A stretch of DNA of 64,000 bases, taken from positions 11,162,432 through 11,226,431 of the forward strand of contig OX359284.1 in assembly GCA_947179155.2 (NCBI GenBank). Reading direction: 5' to 3'. Below, in pieces: positions 1-12,200 of the stretch (positions are counted from its first letter, which is position 1; every line of letters starts with the position of its first letter). The position numbers and the translations under genes are program-made. Origin of the DNA: Hedera helix (taxonomy: Eukaryota > Streptophyta > Magnoliopsida > Apiales > Araliaceae). The notes beneath the pieces were generated by a model. The model was not told the origin of the DNA. It searched no databases and saw nothing but the letters and a program-made list of their open reading frames with translations.

Positions 1-2999
1 AACTTAAGCTTAGTAACTTTGTTTATTATTTGTGTTTTGTTGGGTGTTTGAGGATTTGAATGGCGGAACATGTTGGTTCCGATGGTATAAGGAAATTTAG
101 ATAGTAGATTTATTGGTGAACGTGTGTTAGATCACATTTTGTTCCAATAAATCCAAGATCGATTTGTGTTTAATAAAAACCTTAGTTTTTGTTCTTGGTT
201 TTTCAAGTGAGCAACTTATTTTGTTGGTGTAGTTTATAGATCTATGAGTGTATACCCTAGATCTACAAGTTTTGTAGACAAACTATTTTGATATAAAGAA
301 AAGAGGAGCCTATGTTGATGTCAAAGAAATTTTTAATTAAACTATGTATTTTTGAAACCGTAGTTGTTTTATTTATGTTTTTGAAAGGAAAGCCTTGTTA
401 TGGCTAAAGGTTTTAAGATCTATAAGGTTTGAGCATAGATCTAGAGAATTGATAAGGTTGTACATTGGCAAAATATGATTTAATCACATGATATGAAAGA
501 ATAGCTAAGGAAGCTAAGATCTAAAAATATAAGGAAAACCTAGGTGCTATAATGATTTTCTAAAACTGTGAAATTTAATAGTATAAACCATTTTCAAGAT
601 GTAAGTTATGTATTACAATATTATAGAGTCATAAAACATGGTGGTCTAACAAAATAATACTTATGCATCAAGTTTGAAATAATCGAATCAAGAATTTGTG
701 AAGCTAATTTTTACTTTGTCATTGTGAGCGATTTTGAGTTAATTTTCGTTTAGAATTTGAAAGTTTGATCTAAAGAGAAGTTGTAGAAGAAGAAGTTATG
801 GTCGCATGAATGCTTAAAGCACTCAAACAGGTTAAGAAATGAGAATGTTATGACTGTTGGCATAAAGAAAGGTTAAGCGGTAAAAAAAAACCCTATAAAT
901 ACTACTACCTAATCAGGGTCGGGGGCCCTATTTTGTAGTATAAAATCAGAGTTAGGGCCCTATTCTGAAAAAATAAAATAAAATAATAATGAGTTGGGTC
1001 AGGTCGAGCCAAGTCATTCGGGTCAAATTTTTAAGTCTAAAATGGGTCAGCAAAATATAGATTAAATAATTTAATATTTGATTGAATAAAATATTATTAA
1101 CTAAATAATAATATTAAAAAAATTAATAAAATATTATTAAATAATTAATAATATTAGAAAATAAATAAAATATTATAAAATGATAAATAATATTAGAAAG
1201 TAAATAAAATATTGTTAAATAATTGATAATATTGGTAAAGGATTAAAATATTATTAAATGGTTAATAATATTAGTAAGTGAGTAAAATGTTGTTAAATGA
1301 TTAATAATATTCGTAAAGTAATAAAATGTTATTAAATGATTGATAATATTAGTAAATAATTAAAATATTATTAAATAATTAATAATATTAGTAATGGATT
1401 AAAATGTTATTAAATGATTAATAATATTGATAAAGAATTATAATTTTATTAAATAATTAATAATATTAGTAAGTGATTAAAATATTATTAAATGATTAAT
1501 AATATTAGTAATGGATTAAAATGTTATTAAATAATTAATAACATTTCTAATGGATTAAAATATTACTAAATGGTTAATAATATTTGTAAGTAATTAAAAT
1601 ATTATTAAATAGTTAATAATATTTGTATGTGGTTAATATATTATCAAAGATGGTTAATAAGACGTGTTTGGTACATTATTAAATGTCCAAAATATTAAGT
1701 TGTGTAAAAGAATAAAGTTTAATTGAATTAAACCAAGGTAAATAGTCCATTAGTAACTAATTATTAGACCAAATTATTAAATGTAGGTCGTACGAAGAAC
1801 GTGTTGTATTAGCATAAATTGGATAAGCGTACCTGATATATCCAAACTATGGTTTAGCTAGGATTTTGTCCGGAAGTCAAAAATTCGTTTTTCGAATATT
1901 TTTAAAATTAATAAATTGAAGATATGGTCTTAAATTGAGACTAATTAATAGTCAGTATAACTAATGATTGTGTCAAGCTCATACATAATTGTTAATTGAT
2001 CGAAAGACGCAAAACTAGCATAAGACGGATAAGCTTACTAGATAAGTTTTTCATGACTTGTTATTATGTGTAAAAACTGTTATGTGTGCTCTTGTTATAT
2101 GTGTAGATTGATGTTAACTGTAAATTGTTATTATGTGGTAATATGTGTTGATGTAGCTTTGTGCATTCATGGGATATAAATTATTGATATTAGTTTAACT
2201 ATTGAAGTTGAGCTGCATGACATGTGCTAATTATAATGCATGATTGGTATGAAGCATATATAAATGTGAATTATGGAAAACATGATGCATGAATAAAAAT
2301 GCAATGCATGAGACAAGAGAAGCATGTATACGATGTCAAACATGGATACATTGTTAAGCACACATGATGCATGAATTATGTGTTATATGTTAAATTGTTA
2401 GACTTCCTGATCAGTCGTGCTTACTCTTGCTGTAAAACCATCACTTTCAGATAAGTGCGAGATATCTAAAGTTTTTGATAAAGATCAAGGAACAGGAATG
2501 CGTACTACTTTTATCGAAAGTCTAAACGATTGTTGTAATTATGAGTCCAGACATAATTATGAGTCTAGACAGACAATTAAAGATGATTATGTATTAATGT
2601 AATAGTTAGTAGGTATCTTGATGTTTTGATACTCATAGTGTTTGTAATAGAAGGAATTTGTATCGTGTATGATATGAAGATGTAATAAGAAATTGTAAAG
2701 ATTGTGATTCTGAGGCAAATGATCAAAGGGAATAAAGATGTTGTAAACATTTTAAATTTATTAAGTTTTTAGTATTATTGTATTATATAATGTTGTAGAT
2801 ATTAAGGAGAATGATGTACGCTAATACGCGGGGGTCGCCCGTAGACGGTACGAGGATTCTCGGGACATTTCAAATCCCTTTTATGTGAGGATTCTTCTTC
2901 TTAAATAACCTTTTTTGAGTTAATCATTTTAGATTAACTTCAAAGTTGTTATTTCTATATTACATTAATCTCTTCCTCGATGAAGGGGTTTTGATATTG
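1..2999. other. AT-rich repeat-like DNA without genes
   Basis: No credible coding region is visible. Apart from a GC patch (about 915-960, GGGTCGGGGGCCC-like) and an A/T minisatellite (about 1075-1660) the stretch is featureless AT-rich DNA. The GC patch followed by 'aaatgggtca' and then the minisatellite recurs at 22670-23400, so this is most likely part of a dispersed LTR-type repeat. Its ends were not found. The sequence resumes after the LARD-like element at 12632. Confidence 0.5.
1075..1660. repeat. A/T minisatellite, ~39-bp unit
   Basis: About 14 imperfect tandem copies of a unit close to AAAATATTATTAAATGATTA followed by ATAATATTAGTAATGGATT. The copies vary by substitutions and small indels. 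The same unit forms the array at 22996-23400. Confidence 0.75.
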
Positions 3000-4635
3000 G
3001 GAAATGTGAGGATCCGAATTTTCAGGATTTCTTTAATAATATAAATGAGAATTTAATTGATAAAATTATCAAGGTTGTTAAATTAATTATTATTTTATGT
3101 GATTTAAGGTATGTGATGAGATTTAATGAGTAAATTAAATCTGTACAGAGATCATGACGAATTGTGTTAATTTAAAATAATTGAAAAGTAAATAAATTGT
3201 TTAAAAACAATTTATAAAGAATAAAAGAAATTTCTTGTAAAGGCACAATAAAATTATTATGGAAATATGAAAATTATTATTTAAATAATGTTAAATGGTA
3301 ATGTGAGATATGTGAATTAGATGTGTATATATATACATTTGTATATATATAAGTGTGCATGTTTAATTGATATATTTAATTGATAAGTATAAATGTTATT
3401 AATTATGGCAATTAAGGGATTAATAATGAAATTAATCCAAGTTTAAATGAAAAAGGTAATGAGGAAATTAGTGAAATTGTGATTATTGATTTTAGATTTA
3501 ATTAAGAATTATGGTGAAAATTTAGAAATTTATTGAGAAGAAATGTAATTATATAAATTATATAATAATAATTATATAATTTATATAAGAAAATTAAAGT
3601 AATGAGAGAGTTAGTAAATGTGAAATTATTGATTTATTGTTAATTATGGAGGAATTTAAGAAATTATTTAAGAAATGAGAATGTAAATATATAAATTATA
3701 TAATATTAAATTATATAATTTATATATAAAGAAATTATTGTAAATATTAAAGAAATTGAATAATAAATAAGAAAAAAGAATGTTTTAAGTTATTAAAAAT
3801 TATATTTATGTATAATGGAATTATTATGACTTTTATGAAAGATAATATTTCAGAAACGTGAACATGTTAATGTAACATGTTGTTCAAGTAACGGAGTGAA
3901 AAATTATGAAAAATAATTTTTATATGTTATATGAAGTATTTTATGATTTTTGGAGGTATAAATTACCTCAGATAACTACATGCATGTCATTATGCGTGTA
4001 CAAAATTTGCCAAGTAAAATACCGAAAAAGGTATTAATATTATTTATAAATCATATTATGATTTTTAGTGAATTAAAATAAATATTTTATATATATTATA
4101 TAAAATATTTATTACATAGAATAATTATGTAATGTATAAAATTTTTACTAATGCATGAGAATTATCCGGGTTTAGCAACTTGGAAAATTCGAGAAGCAAG
4201 AAAGGCGGTGGGATTTGATTTTTTTAATCCAAATTGGTTAGGTAACTTACTTATAAAAGGGAAAGAAAAAGAAATAAATGGAGGAGATTAAACAAAAATA
4301 AAACAAAGCTAATTCTCTCTCTTCTCCTACCGCCATGACACCCGACGCCACCCACCATGTTCACCGGCAATACTACCATGAGAGAGGAGGTGTATACCAT
4401 CAAAGGAAAGATTTTTAAAAGCCAAAGAAGGTATAATTCAATTTATTTTGAATTATTTTGGATAATTATGATGTTAACTTAATTTTGTGGAAAAAATTGT
4501 AAATAATTAAAAAATTATTCCAAATAAATTTGTTGATATATATGTGTGATGTATATGATTTTTAGAATATTTACGTGGTAGAAATTGGGAACAAAAATGG
4601 TAGAAAATGATTAAATTTGTGTATGACTGGCTACT

Positions 4636-4815
4636 GTTTCGCGGCTGAAGGTATTACGCGGCAGCCAAATTTTTTTTCCGAACGCGCGTTGAAACGACGC
4701 CGTTTGGGGCGTGAAATTCGGTTGTCCGCGCAATGCGCGGCTGTGGCCCGAACGACGCCGTTTGCCAGAAAGCCGAAAAGCGGAGGCCGCGCTATGCGCG
4801 GGCCGAGTTTTGGGC
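4636..4815. other. GC-rich palindrome module in LTR A
   Basis: A GC island in an AT-rich LTR. Near-palindromes of the type CGCGCAATGCGCG alternate with AAACGACGCCGTTT (4692-4705, again near 4750). Related modules lie at 10930-11080, 18690-18880, 25590-25780, 30080-30290, 37040-37240, 56385-56580 and 62355-62530, in LTRs of several lineages and both orientations. The ACGT-type core in the ACGACGTCGT versions resembles bZIP sites, but any function is inferred. Confidence 0.7.
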
Positions 4816-4828
4816 GAAAGTACTATTT

Positions 4829-5016
4829 TGCCCCCGGACTTTTCCAGAAAGGACCAGCGTGTCCTTCAGCCTCGTCAATTTACGGATATGCCCTTGAGCT
4901 TTCAGTGAAATTCCAAATGTGTCCCTAGACGCGCGGAAATTACATAAATGCCCTTGGACTTTCCGGAAAATTCCGGTTATGTCCCTAAAGCCACGGAAAA
5001 TTACCAAAATGCCCCC
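4829..5016. repeat. Degenerate ~30-bp tandem array in LTR A
   Basis: TGYCC cores begin at 4829, 4860, 4889, 4920, 4949, 4980 and 5010, spaced 31, 29, 31, 29, 31 and 30 bp. Alternation of TGCCC and TGTCC suggests a ~60-bp dimer built from 30-bp monomers. The open frame on the minus strand here is a by-product of a repeat length divisible by three. Confidence 0.8.
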
Positions 5017-5720
5017 AGAATTAGTTTTTAATTGAAATAAATGTTTAAAAATTATTTAAAAATCATAGAAAATTATAGAAAAATACTAAAAATATAGAAA
5101 TAATATTTAGGCATTAAATTTAATATTTTTGATTAAATATTAAATATTGGGGATTAATATTTAAATGTTTAAATATTAATCTAATAAGGTTACAAGTTAG
5201 AAAATGATTAAATAAAATTTTTGGACAACCGAAAATGCTAAATTTTATCTGGTGAGCCAGGTTGTCCGTAGGGAATGTATTTAATATCAAGTTAAATTAA
5301 TTTATTAAGGAACGAGGTTAATATAATTAACCATATAAATTAATAATTAGCCCAGAGATGATATTAATTAAGTAAATTAATATCATAAAGAGATAAATAA
5401 TTATTATTTTATTATTTTATTATCATAGGTTGATCGAGTTAAAGATTTGAGTTATCAATTTAAATAACTGGACGCCAGGCAAGTTTTTCAGTCCCTTTTA
5501 TGTTAAATGTTGGAATGTTATGATATGTAATTCTTGTTTTAACTGCATACAAATTATGTGTTACATGATACGTGATTAATATGACCACAATGTGTATTTT
5601 GTGCAACGATATGGATATATATGAGATATATTGCTATAGTAGAAGCACAAGCACATGATGTATGACACACACCAAGCATGATAAGGTATGTGCTACGTGA
5701 ATCATAACGGTTGAACTTGC

Positions 5721-5736
5721 TGAGCCGTTGTGCTCA
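5721..5736 (+). other. Conserved LTR hairpin TGAGC/GCTCA
   Basis: Stem TGAGC, loop CGTTGT, stem GCTCA, followed by TTACTTGC. Equivalent hairpins occur in the 3' LTR (11997-12012), in G (57435-57450), on the minus strand in H (50919-50934) and, with a 6-bp stem, in the D-family LTR (17552-17570). Confidence 0.65.
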
Positions 5737-6352
5737 TTACTTGCATAATAATAATTTTTGCAAGTAAAGATATAAATTTCAAGAATTTTAGATTATATAT
5801 AGACAGTTTACCAAGGAAGGTTGAGACTGTTATTATATTTTAATATTATAAAATCAATGTGCACAAATTTGCCAAGTTACTTGGATACGCTATGTGTACA
5901 TGTAAGTGGGATCTGAATATGATGTGTATAGTTAAACTATGAACTGAAATTGTTCTATATGAATATTATGATAGAGACTATTATATATTTGATGATGAAT
6001 CATGAATCAATGAATAGTTGTACGGATATGAAAGGATATTAAATTTTGAGTGATGAGATTTAAGGTATTGGTAACAGAAAAGAAAGAAAAAGTTAAGGTT
6101 GCGATCCAGGGACTAGGATCCAGATGTAAAGATTTTAAACATCCAAATATTTTAATGCAATGATTGAATTGAGAAAAAGAAAAAAATTTATACCGAAAAA
6201 TTTGTACTTGATGATTTTGAAATCAGCTAATGGATCAATTAAGGATATTAAAGTTTTAGTAACGAACCGAAATTTGGACGTAAGGAAAATAATGTTTAAT
6301 AAATACGAAATTTAAGGTAATAAAGTGGGTCGATTTTCGGGGTCGTTACAGT

Positions 6353-6364
6353 TGGTATCAGAGC
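6353..6364 (+). other. Primer binding site (initiator Met tRNA), element A
   Basis: TGGTATCAGAGC lies two bases after the LTR end and is complementary to the 3' end of plant initiator Met tRNA. It is the expected start of minus-strand DNA synthesis. Confidence 0.92.
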
Positions 6365-8640
6365 TAGAGGTTATAACCCTTAGGAAAATGATACCTTAGG
6401 CTATAACCTAAGTAAGAAAGAGTACGGTTAGTTGAGTGTTCTGAAAACTCAAGCGTATGGTAAACTCGTGACTCGTGATTATATGGTGGAGCCCCTTTAG
6501 CGAATGGGCGACTATGGCCTGACTAGGACAAGCTCCTCAACCATATGATTATGGTAAGTTCCTGATTCCAAATACGTGAAAAGTTTGATGAACATGGGGG
6601 GAATTGAAATAGAAGGATGAAAATTAAGAAATACAGATCTCAGATATTGGCTAAGGTTAAGGAAATAAAAAAGATATAAGATTATAAGGAAGAGATAAAG
6701 ATGTTAAGAAATATTTGAATGAAACAAATTGAGAAAATTTATAAGTTCAATTAAGAACATATTTGAAAGAATATCTGAAACGATTCAAAGATGAATCTCA
6801 AAGAAAATTAGGGAACACCTGATTTAAGTAATAAATATGACAAGGTAATCCAAAACGTATAGGAAGAGATCATAATAATATGATCAAGAACAGCGAGAGG
6901 ATCGTACTATGATACGATCATAAGATAATAAACGAGTAAGAAATAGATGGTAAAGTAAGATCATGATGGGATCCAATGAGACTGTAAAATAACAGAGAGA
7001 CCTGTTAATGGTCCAAAAGAGATATGGTACTATGAAATAGTACAAGAAGAATACAGAGAATGATGAGACCTGAATGACAGAAATGTTATGATAAGGGGGC
7101 AGGAAGCTTGGGTACGAAATTTCAATTGAGGACTCATGTGGTGACTGAGATGCACAATCCTTTGTATGGGCGGGAGATTTGTGTTTACTTAGTTACTATG
7201 TGATAATCATTGAAATGTTAGAATTGCGCTAAGAGTTTCTGATAGATAGATAATATTAAGTTTAGGCACGAGTTCCTAAAACTCATACATATGGTAAGTC
7301 CATGACTCATAATTGTATGGTATGTTTGAGCCCCTCAGCATATGGATAGTCTTTGATTTGTTCTCAGACTACATATTGCTAGGACAAGCTTCTAAACTCA
7401 TATTCTTGTGGTAAGTTCCTGGACTCATAATGTGTGGCAAGTTTGATGAACTATACGGGGGTATAGAAAAGTTTGAGTAGATAGAAATTTTAATATGAAA
7501 ATAATAATAGTCCTAGCAATAAATTAATAATTAAGTGAAGAAGCAGAAGGTGGAATGTTAGGAAATTTAGGATATTCCCACTCTTCTAGCTTTGCTAGAT
7601 TTCGAAATTTTTGGCCTCAAGTTGATTTGGCACGTGTGTGCTTTGAAAAATATAAATGAAATTTTTAAGCGATTTAAAAAGTGTCTATGCTACTTGTCTC
7701 AGCTAGACAAAAATATTTTTACATCAAAATGTATTTCAAAAGAATCATCCACGCACCTTTTAGCCCGGTGCAGATGTGATGAATGACGGAATGCTCAACG
7801 TGTTGTTGAGACGGTGCGGTACTATTTCGTCATAAGATGATTTAACACCATAAAGTATGGTTTATGGTGTAGGAATTATTAACAACGGAATCCTCAACGT
7901 ATTGTCAAGATGACGCGGTAACATGCAGTCATAAATGATTTTGATTTGTGAAGGTATGTCGAAGCTATAAGTCTTTGCCATTTGACTCGGCTAGACGTTT
8001 TGAAAAGTTTTAACATGATGAATGTTTTAAAATTTTCTACAAGTTATAAATTGTTAAAAGTAAGTCTATGCTAATTGGTCTAGCTAGACAAGCGTTGAAG
8101 AAATATAAGTCTGAGCTATTGATTCAACTAGACAAATTTTAAATTATATTTATTGAATTCGTATTCTTTGAAAGTTATACCACATCAAATTATTTTCGAA
8201 TGAATTCTAAGGCTGAGATGAACAAAGAGATTAAGAATATTGCAGGTTGATCGAATGGTCACCTAGCATAGCAAGACACAGGCATTGCAGACTGGTCATC
8301 TGGTGTGCCAATGTATGGTGAAACATCCATCACTTTAATAACAGATTGATCCACTGTCAGGGTTTGCAGTATGAAGTATTCGGGGAGCGAAGTACTGTAA
8401 ACCGGGATAAGTGTTCATTCAGTAAAACATGAAAGTTTCCAAAACAAAAATTTTGAATTCTTCTACTCTTATGAAGATTGGATGGTAGGATGGGGTAATA
8501 TTTTTATTATAAGCGATAATGAAGGTAATAATTGTGAAGTAAAGAAACTATGAAATGTGATGGTTTAGAAATGGCAATGTGTAATGACCATGAGGACAGA
8601 ATGAAAGAATGATATGTGGAATGAATGTAAAGAAATTGTG
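6365..8640 (+). other. Non-coding internal region of element A
   Basis: No frame resembles gag or pol; the longest ATG frame (7592-7786) matches nothing I recognise. A ~160-bp segment is present twice in diverged form (about 6449-6608 and 7288-7462). Both copies contain GGTAA-x-TC-x-TGACTC, GAGCCCCT and CTAGGACAAGCT cores and end in a GGGGG run. Four copies of a GTCTA/TAGAC hairpin lie at 7683-8133. Confidence 0.75.
7683..8133 (+). other. Four repeated hairpins GTCTA-x-GCY / RGC-TAGAC
   Basis: Hairpins at 7683-7708, 7971-7996, 8064-8089 and 8109-8133 (last one decayed). Each has an outer GTCTA/TAGAC stem, a one-base bulge, an inner GCT/AGC or GCC/GGC stem and a 9-nt loop. The inner pair changes on both sides together between copies. 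Matching hairpins occur at 23868-23893, 37899-37923 and, on the minus strand, 35381-35405. Confidence 0.65.
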
Positions 8641-9228
8641 AAGTACGAGTACATAGAAATTTCTAGGACGAAATTTTATGAAGGATGGGTGAATGTGATA
8701 CCCCAGGATTTTAGAATAATTTCAAATAAATATTATGATGAATTAAGTAAAGGTTAACGTTTAGAACTTAGTGTTGAATGATGGTGGTATTAAAGAAGGA
8801 TCTAGGAAATATGAAGAAGATTCATGACTATGAATTAAGAAGAGAAGGATGAATGTGCAAAGTATAAATGATTTACAACAAATAGAATGAAATAAGTGAA
8901 TGGAGAAAGGGTAAGTGTGATTAAAGAAAGAAATTTCCAGAGAATGGGAAATTATCTTGATAAGTGCATCAAGAAATAAGTTAAAGTTTTATGAACAATT
9001 TTTTTTTGAGAATTATGAAATATAATATTACAAAGAAATTGTGAATTAAGTTAAGAATTTGAATATTCTGGCAGTTAAGATCATTATAAGGCTATCCATG
9101 TGAATTATGGATATTAAAGAGGTAAAATATGATTATTATGGATTTAATTATTATCCATCAAACTAAAGGTACAGCAAGGTGCTATGAATTAAATACATGA
9201 GATTATTACGGCAATTATGATTCTGATG
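8640..9228 (+). other. Captured 3' end of a second gypsy element inside element A
   Basis: Around 8660-8696 the text CTAGGACGAAATTTTATG with a purine-rich run looks like the usual pol end plus polypurine tract of a gypsy element. It is followed at about 8697 by TGATACCCCAGGATTTTA, which is homologous to the start of LTR I (48785 onward) for a few hundred bases. Element A therefore carries the 3' internal end and LTR start of another family just before its own PPT. Confidence 0.6.
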
Positions 9229-9240
9229 ACGGAATCCTGT

Positions 9241-9254
9241 TAAGGGGGGAAGAA
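9241..9254 (+). other. Polypurine tract of element A
   Basis: A purine run (AAGGGGGGAAGAA) immediately before the 3' LTR, the usual primer for plus-strand synthesis. Confidence 0.88.
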
Positions 9255-12200
9255 TGTGAGGATCCGAATTTTCAGGATTTCTTTAATAATATAAATGAGA
9301 ATTTAATTGATAAAATTATCAAGGTTGTTAAATTAATTATTATTTTATGTGATTTAAGGTATGTGATGAGATTTAATGAGTAAATTAAATATGTACAGAG
9401 ATCATGACGAATTGTGTTAATTTAAAATAATTGAAAAGTAAATAAATTGTTTAAAAACAATTTATAAAGAATAAAAGAAATTTCTTGTAAAGGCACAATA
9501 AAATTATTATGGAAATATGAAAATTATTATTTAAATAATGTTAAATGGTAATGTGAGATATGTGAATTAGATGTGTATATATATACATTTGTATATATAT
9601 AAGAGTGCATGTTTAATTGATATATTTAATTGATAAGTATAAATGTTATTAATTATGGCAATTAAGGGATTAATAATGAAATTAATCCAAGTTTAAATGA
9701 AAAAGGTAATGAGGAAATTAGTGAAATTATTATTATTGATTTTAGATTTAATTAAGAATTATGGTGAAAATTTAGAAATTTATTGAGAAGAAATGTAATT
9801 ATATAAATTATATAATAATAATTATATAATTTATATAAGAAAATTAAAGTAATGAGAGAGTTAGTAAATGTGAAATTATTGATTTATTGTTAATTATGGA
9901 GGAATTTAAGAAATTATTTAAGAAATGAGAATGTAAATATATAAATTATATAATATTAAATTATATAATTTATATATAAAGAAATTATTGTAAATATTAA
10001 AGAAATTGAATAATAAATAAATAAAAGGAATGTTTTAAGTTATTAAAAATTATATTTATGTATAATGGAATTATTATGACTTTTATGAAAGATAATATTT
10101 CAGAAATGTGAACATGTTAATGTAACATGTTGTCCAAGTAACGGAGTGAAAAATTATGAAAAATAATTTTTATATGTTATATGAAGTATTTTATGATTTT
10201 TGGAGGTATAAATTACCTCAGATAACTACATGCATGTCATTATGCGTGTACAAAATTTGCCAAGTAAAATACCGAAAAAGGTATTAATATTATTTATAAA
10301 TCATAATATGATTTTTAGTGAATTAAAATAAATATTTTATATATATTATATAAAATATTTATTACATAGAATAATTATGTAATGTATAAAATTTTTACTA
10401 ATGCATGAGAATTATCCGGATTTAGCAACTTGGAAAATTCGAGAAGCAAGAAAGGCGGTGGGATTTGTTTTTTTTAATCCAAATTGGTTAGGTAACTTAC
10501 TTTTAAAAGGGAAAGAAAAAGAAATAAAGGGAGGAGATTAAGCAAAAATAAAACAAAACTAATTCTCTCTCTTCTCCTACCGCCATGACACCCGACGCCA
10601 CCCACCATGTTCGCCGACAATACTACCATGAGAGAGGAGTTGTATACCATCAAAGGAAAGATTTTTAAAAGCCAAAAAAGGTATAATTCAATTTATTTTG
10701 AATTATTTTTGGATAATTATGATGTTAACTTAATTTTGTGGAAAAATTGTAAATAATTAAGAAAATTATTCCAAATAAATTTGTTGATATATATGTGTGA
10801 TGTATATGATTTTTAGAATATTTATGTGGTAGAAATTGGGAACAAAAATGGTAGAAAATGATTAAATTTGTGTATGGCTGGCTACTGTTTCGCGGCTGAA
10901 GGTAGAAGAAAAACAGAGGCTGTCGCGCAATGCGTGTCAACCAAATTTTTTTGCCGGACGCACGTTGAAACGACGCCGTTTGGGGCGTGAAATTCGGTTG
11001 TCCGCGCAATGCGCGGCTGTGGCCCAAACGACGTCGTTTGCCAGAAAGCCGGAAAGCGGAGGCCGCGCTATGCACGGGCCGAGTTTTGGGCGAAAGTACT
11101 ATTTTGCCCCCGGACTTTTCCAGAAAGGACCAGCGTGTCCTTCAGCCTCGTCAATTTACGGATATGCCCTTGAGCTTTTCGTGAAATTTCAAACGTGTCC
11201 CTAGACGCGCGGAAATTACATAGATGCCCTTGGACTTTCCGGAAAATTCCGGTTATGTCCCTAAAGCCGCGGAAAATTACCAAAATGCCCCCAGAATTAG
11301 TTTTTAATTGAAATAAATGTTTAAAAATTATTTAAAAATCATAGAAAATTATAGAAAAATACTAAAAATATAGAAATAATATTTAGGCATTAAATTTAAT
11401 ATTTTTGATTAAATATTAATTATTGGGGATTAATATTTAAATGTTTAAATATTAATCTAATAGGGTTACAAGTTAAAAAATGATTAAATAAAATTTTTGG
11501 ACAACCGAAAATGCTAAATTTTATCCGATGAGCCAGGTTGTCCGTAGGGAATGTATTTAATATCAAGTTAAATTAATTTATTAAGGAACGAGGTTAATAT
11601 AATTAACCATATAAATTAATAATTGGCCCAGAGATGATATTAATTAAGTAAATTAATATCATAAAGAGATAAATAATTATTATTTTATTATTTTATTATC
11701 ATAGGTTGATCGAGTTAAAGATTTGAGTTATCAATTTAAATAACTGGACGTCAGGCAAGTTCTTCAGTCCCTTTTATGTTAAATGTTGGAATGTTATGAT
11801 ATGTAATTCTTGTTTTAACTGCATACAAATTATGTGTTACATGATACGTGATTAATATGACCACAATGTGTATTTTGTGCAACGATATGGATATATATGA
11901 GATATATTGCTATAGTAGAAGCACAAGCACATGATGTATGACACACACCAAGCATGATAAGATATGTGCTACGTGAATCATAACTGTTGAACTTGTTGAG
12001 CCGTTGTGCTCATTACTTGCATAATAATAATTTTTGCAAGTAAAGATATAAATTTCAAGAATTTTAGATTATATATAGACAGTTTACCAAAGAAGGTTGA
12101 GACTGTTATTATATTTTAATATTATAAAATCAATGTGCACAAATTTGCCAAGTTACTTGGATACGCTATGTGTACATGTAAGTGGGATCTGAATATGATG

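Larger units (their letters stand above)
3005..6350 (+). repeat. 5' LTR of element A
   Basis: Starts TGTGAGG and ends GTTACA, with TG/CA termini. The layout is an AT-rich first part, a CT-rich patch near 4314-4330, a GC-rich palindrome module (about 4636-4815), a 30-bp degenerate array (4829-5016) and a conserved TGAGC/GCTCA hairpin at 5721-5736. The short open frames at 4617-5007 fall in the GC module and array and are not genes. Confidence 0.92.

Noticed and set aside
4792..5007. Minus-strand open frame with repeating FRxVQGH-like segments (also 11068-11283)
   Set aside because: It is a translation of the 30-bp TGYCC array; period divisible by three keeps it open. No start context, homologue or conserved frame.
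4829..5016. Possible CRISPR array
   Set aside because: The ~30-bp spacing is of degenerate tandem units with no separate repeat and spacer classes, in plant LTR DNA.
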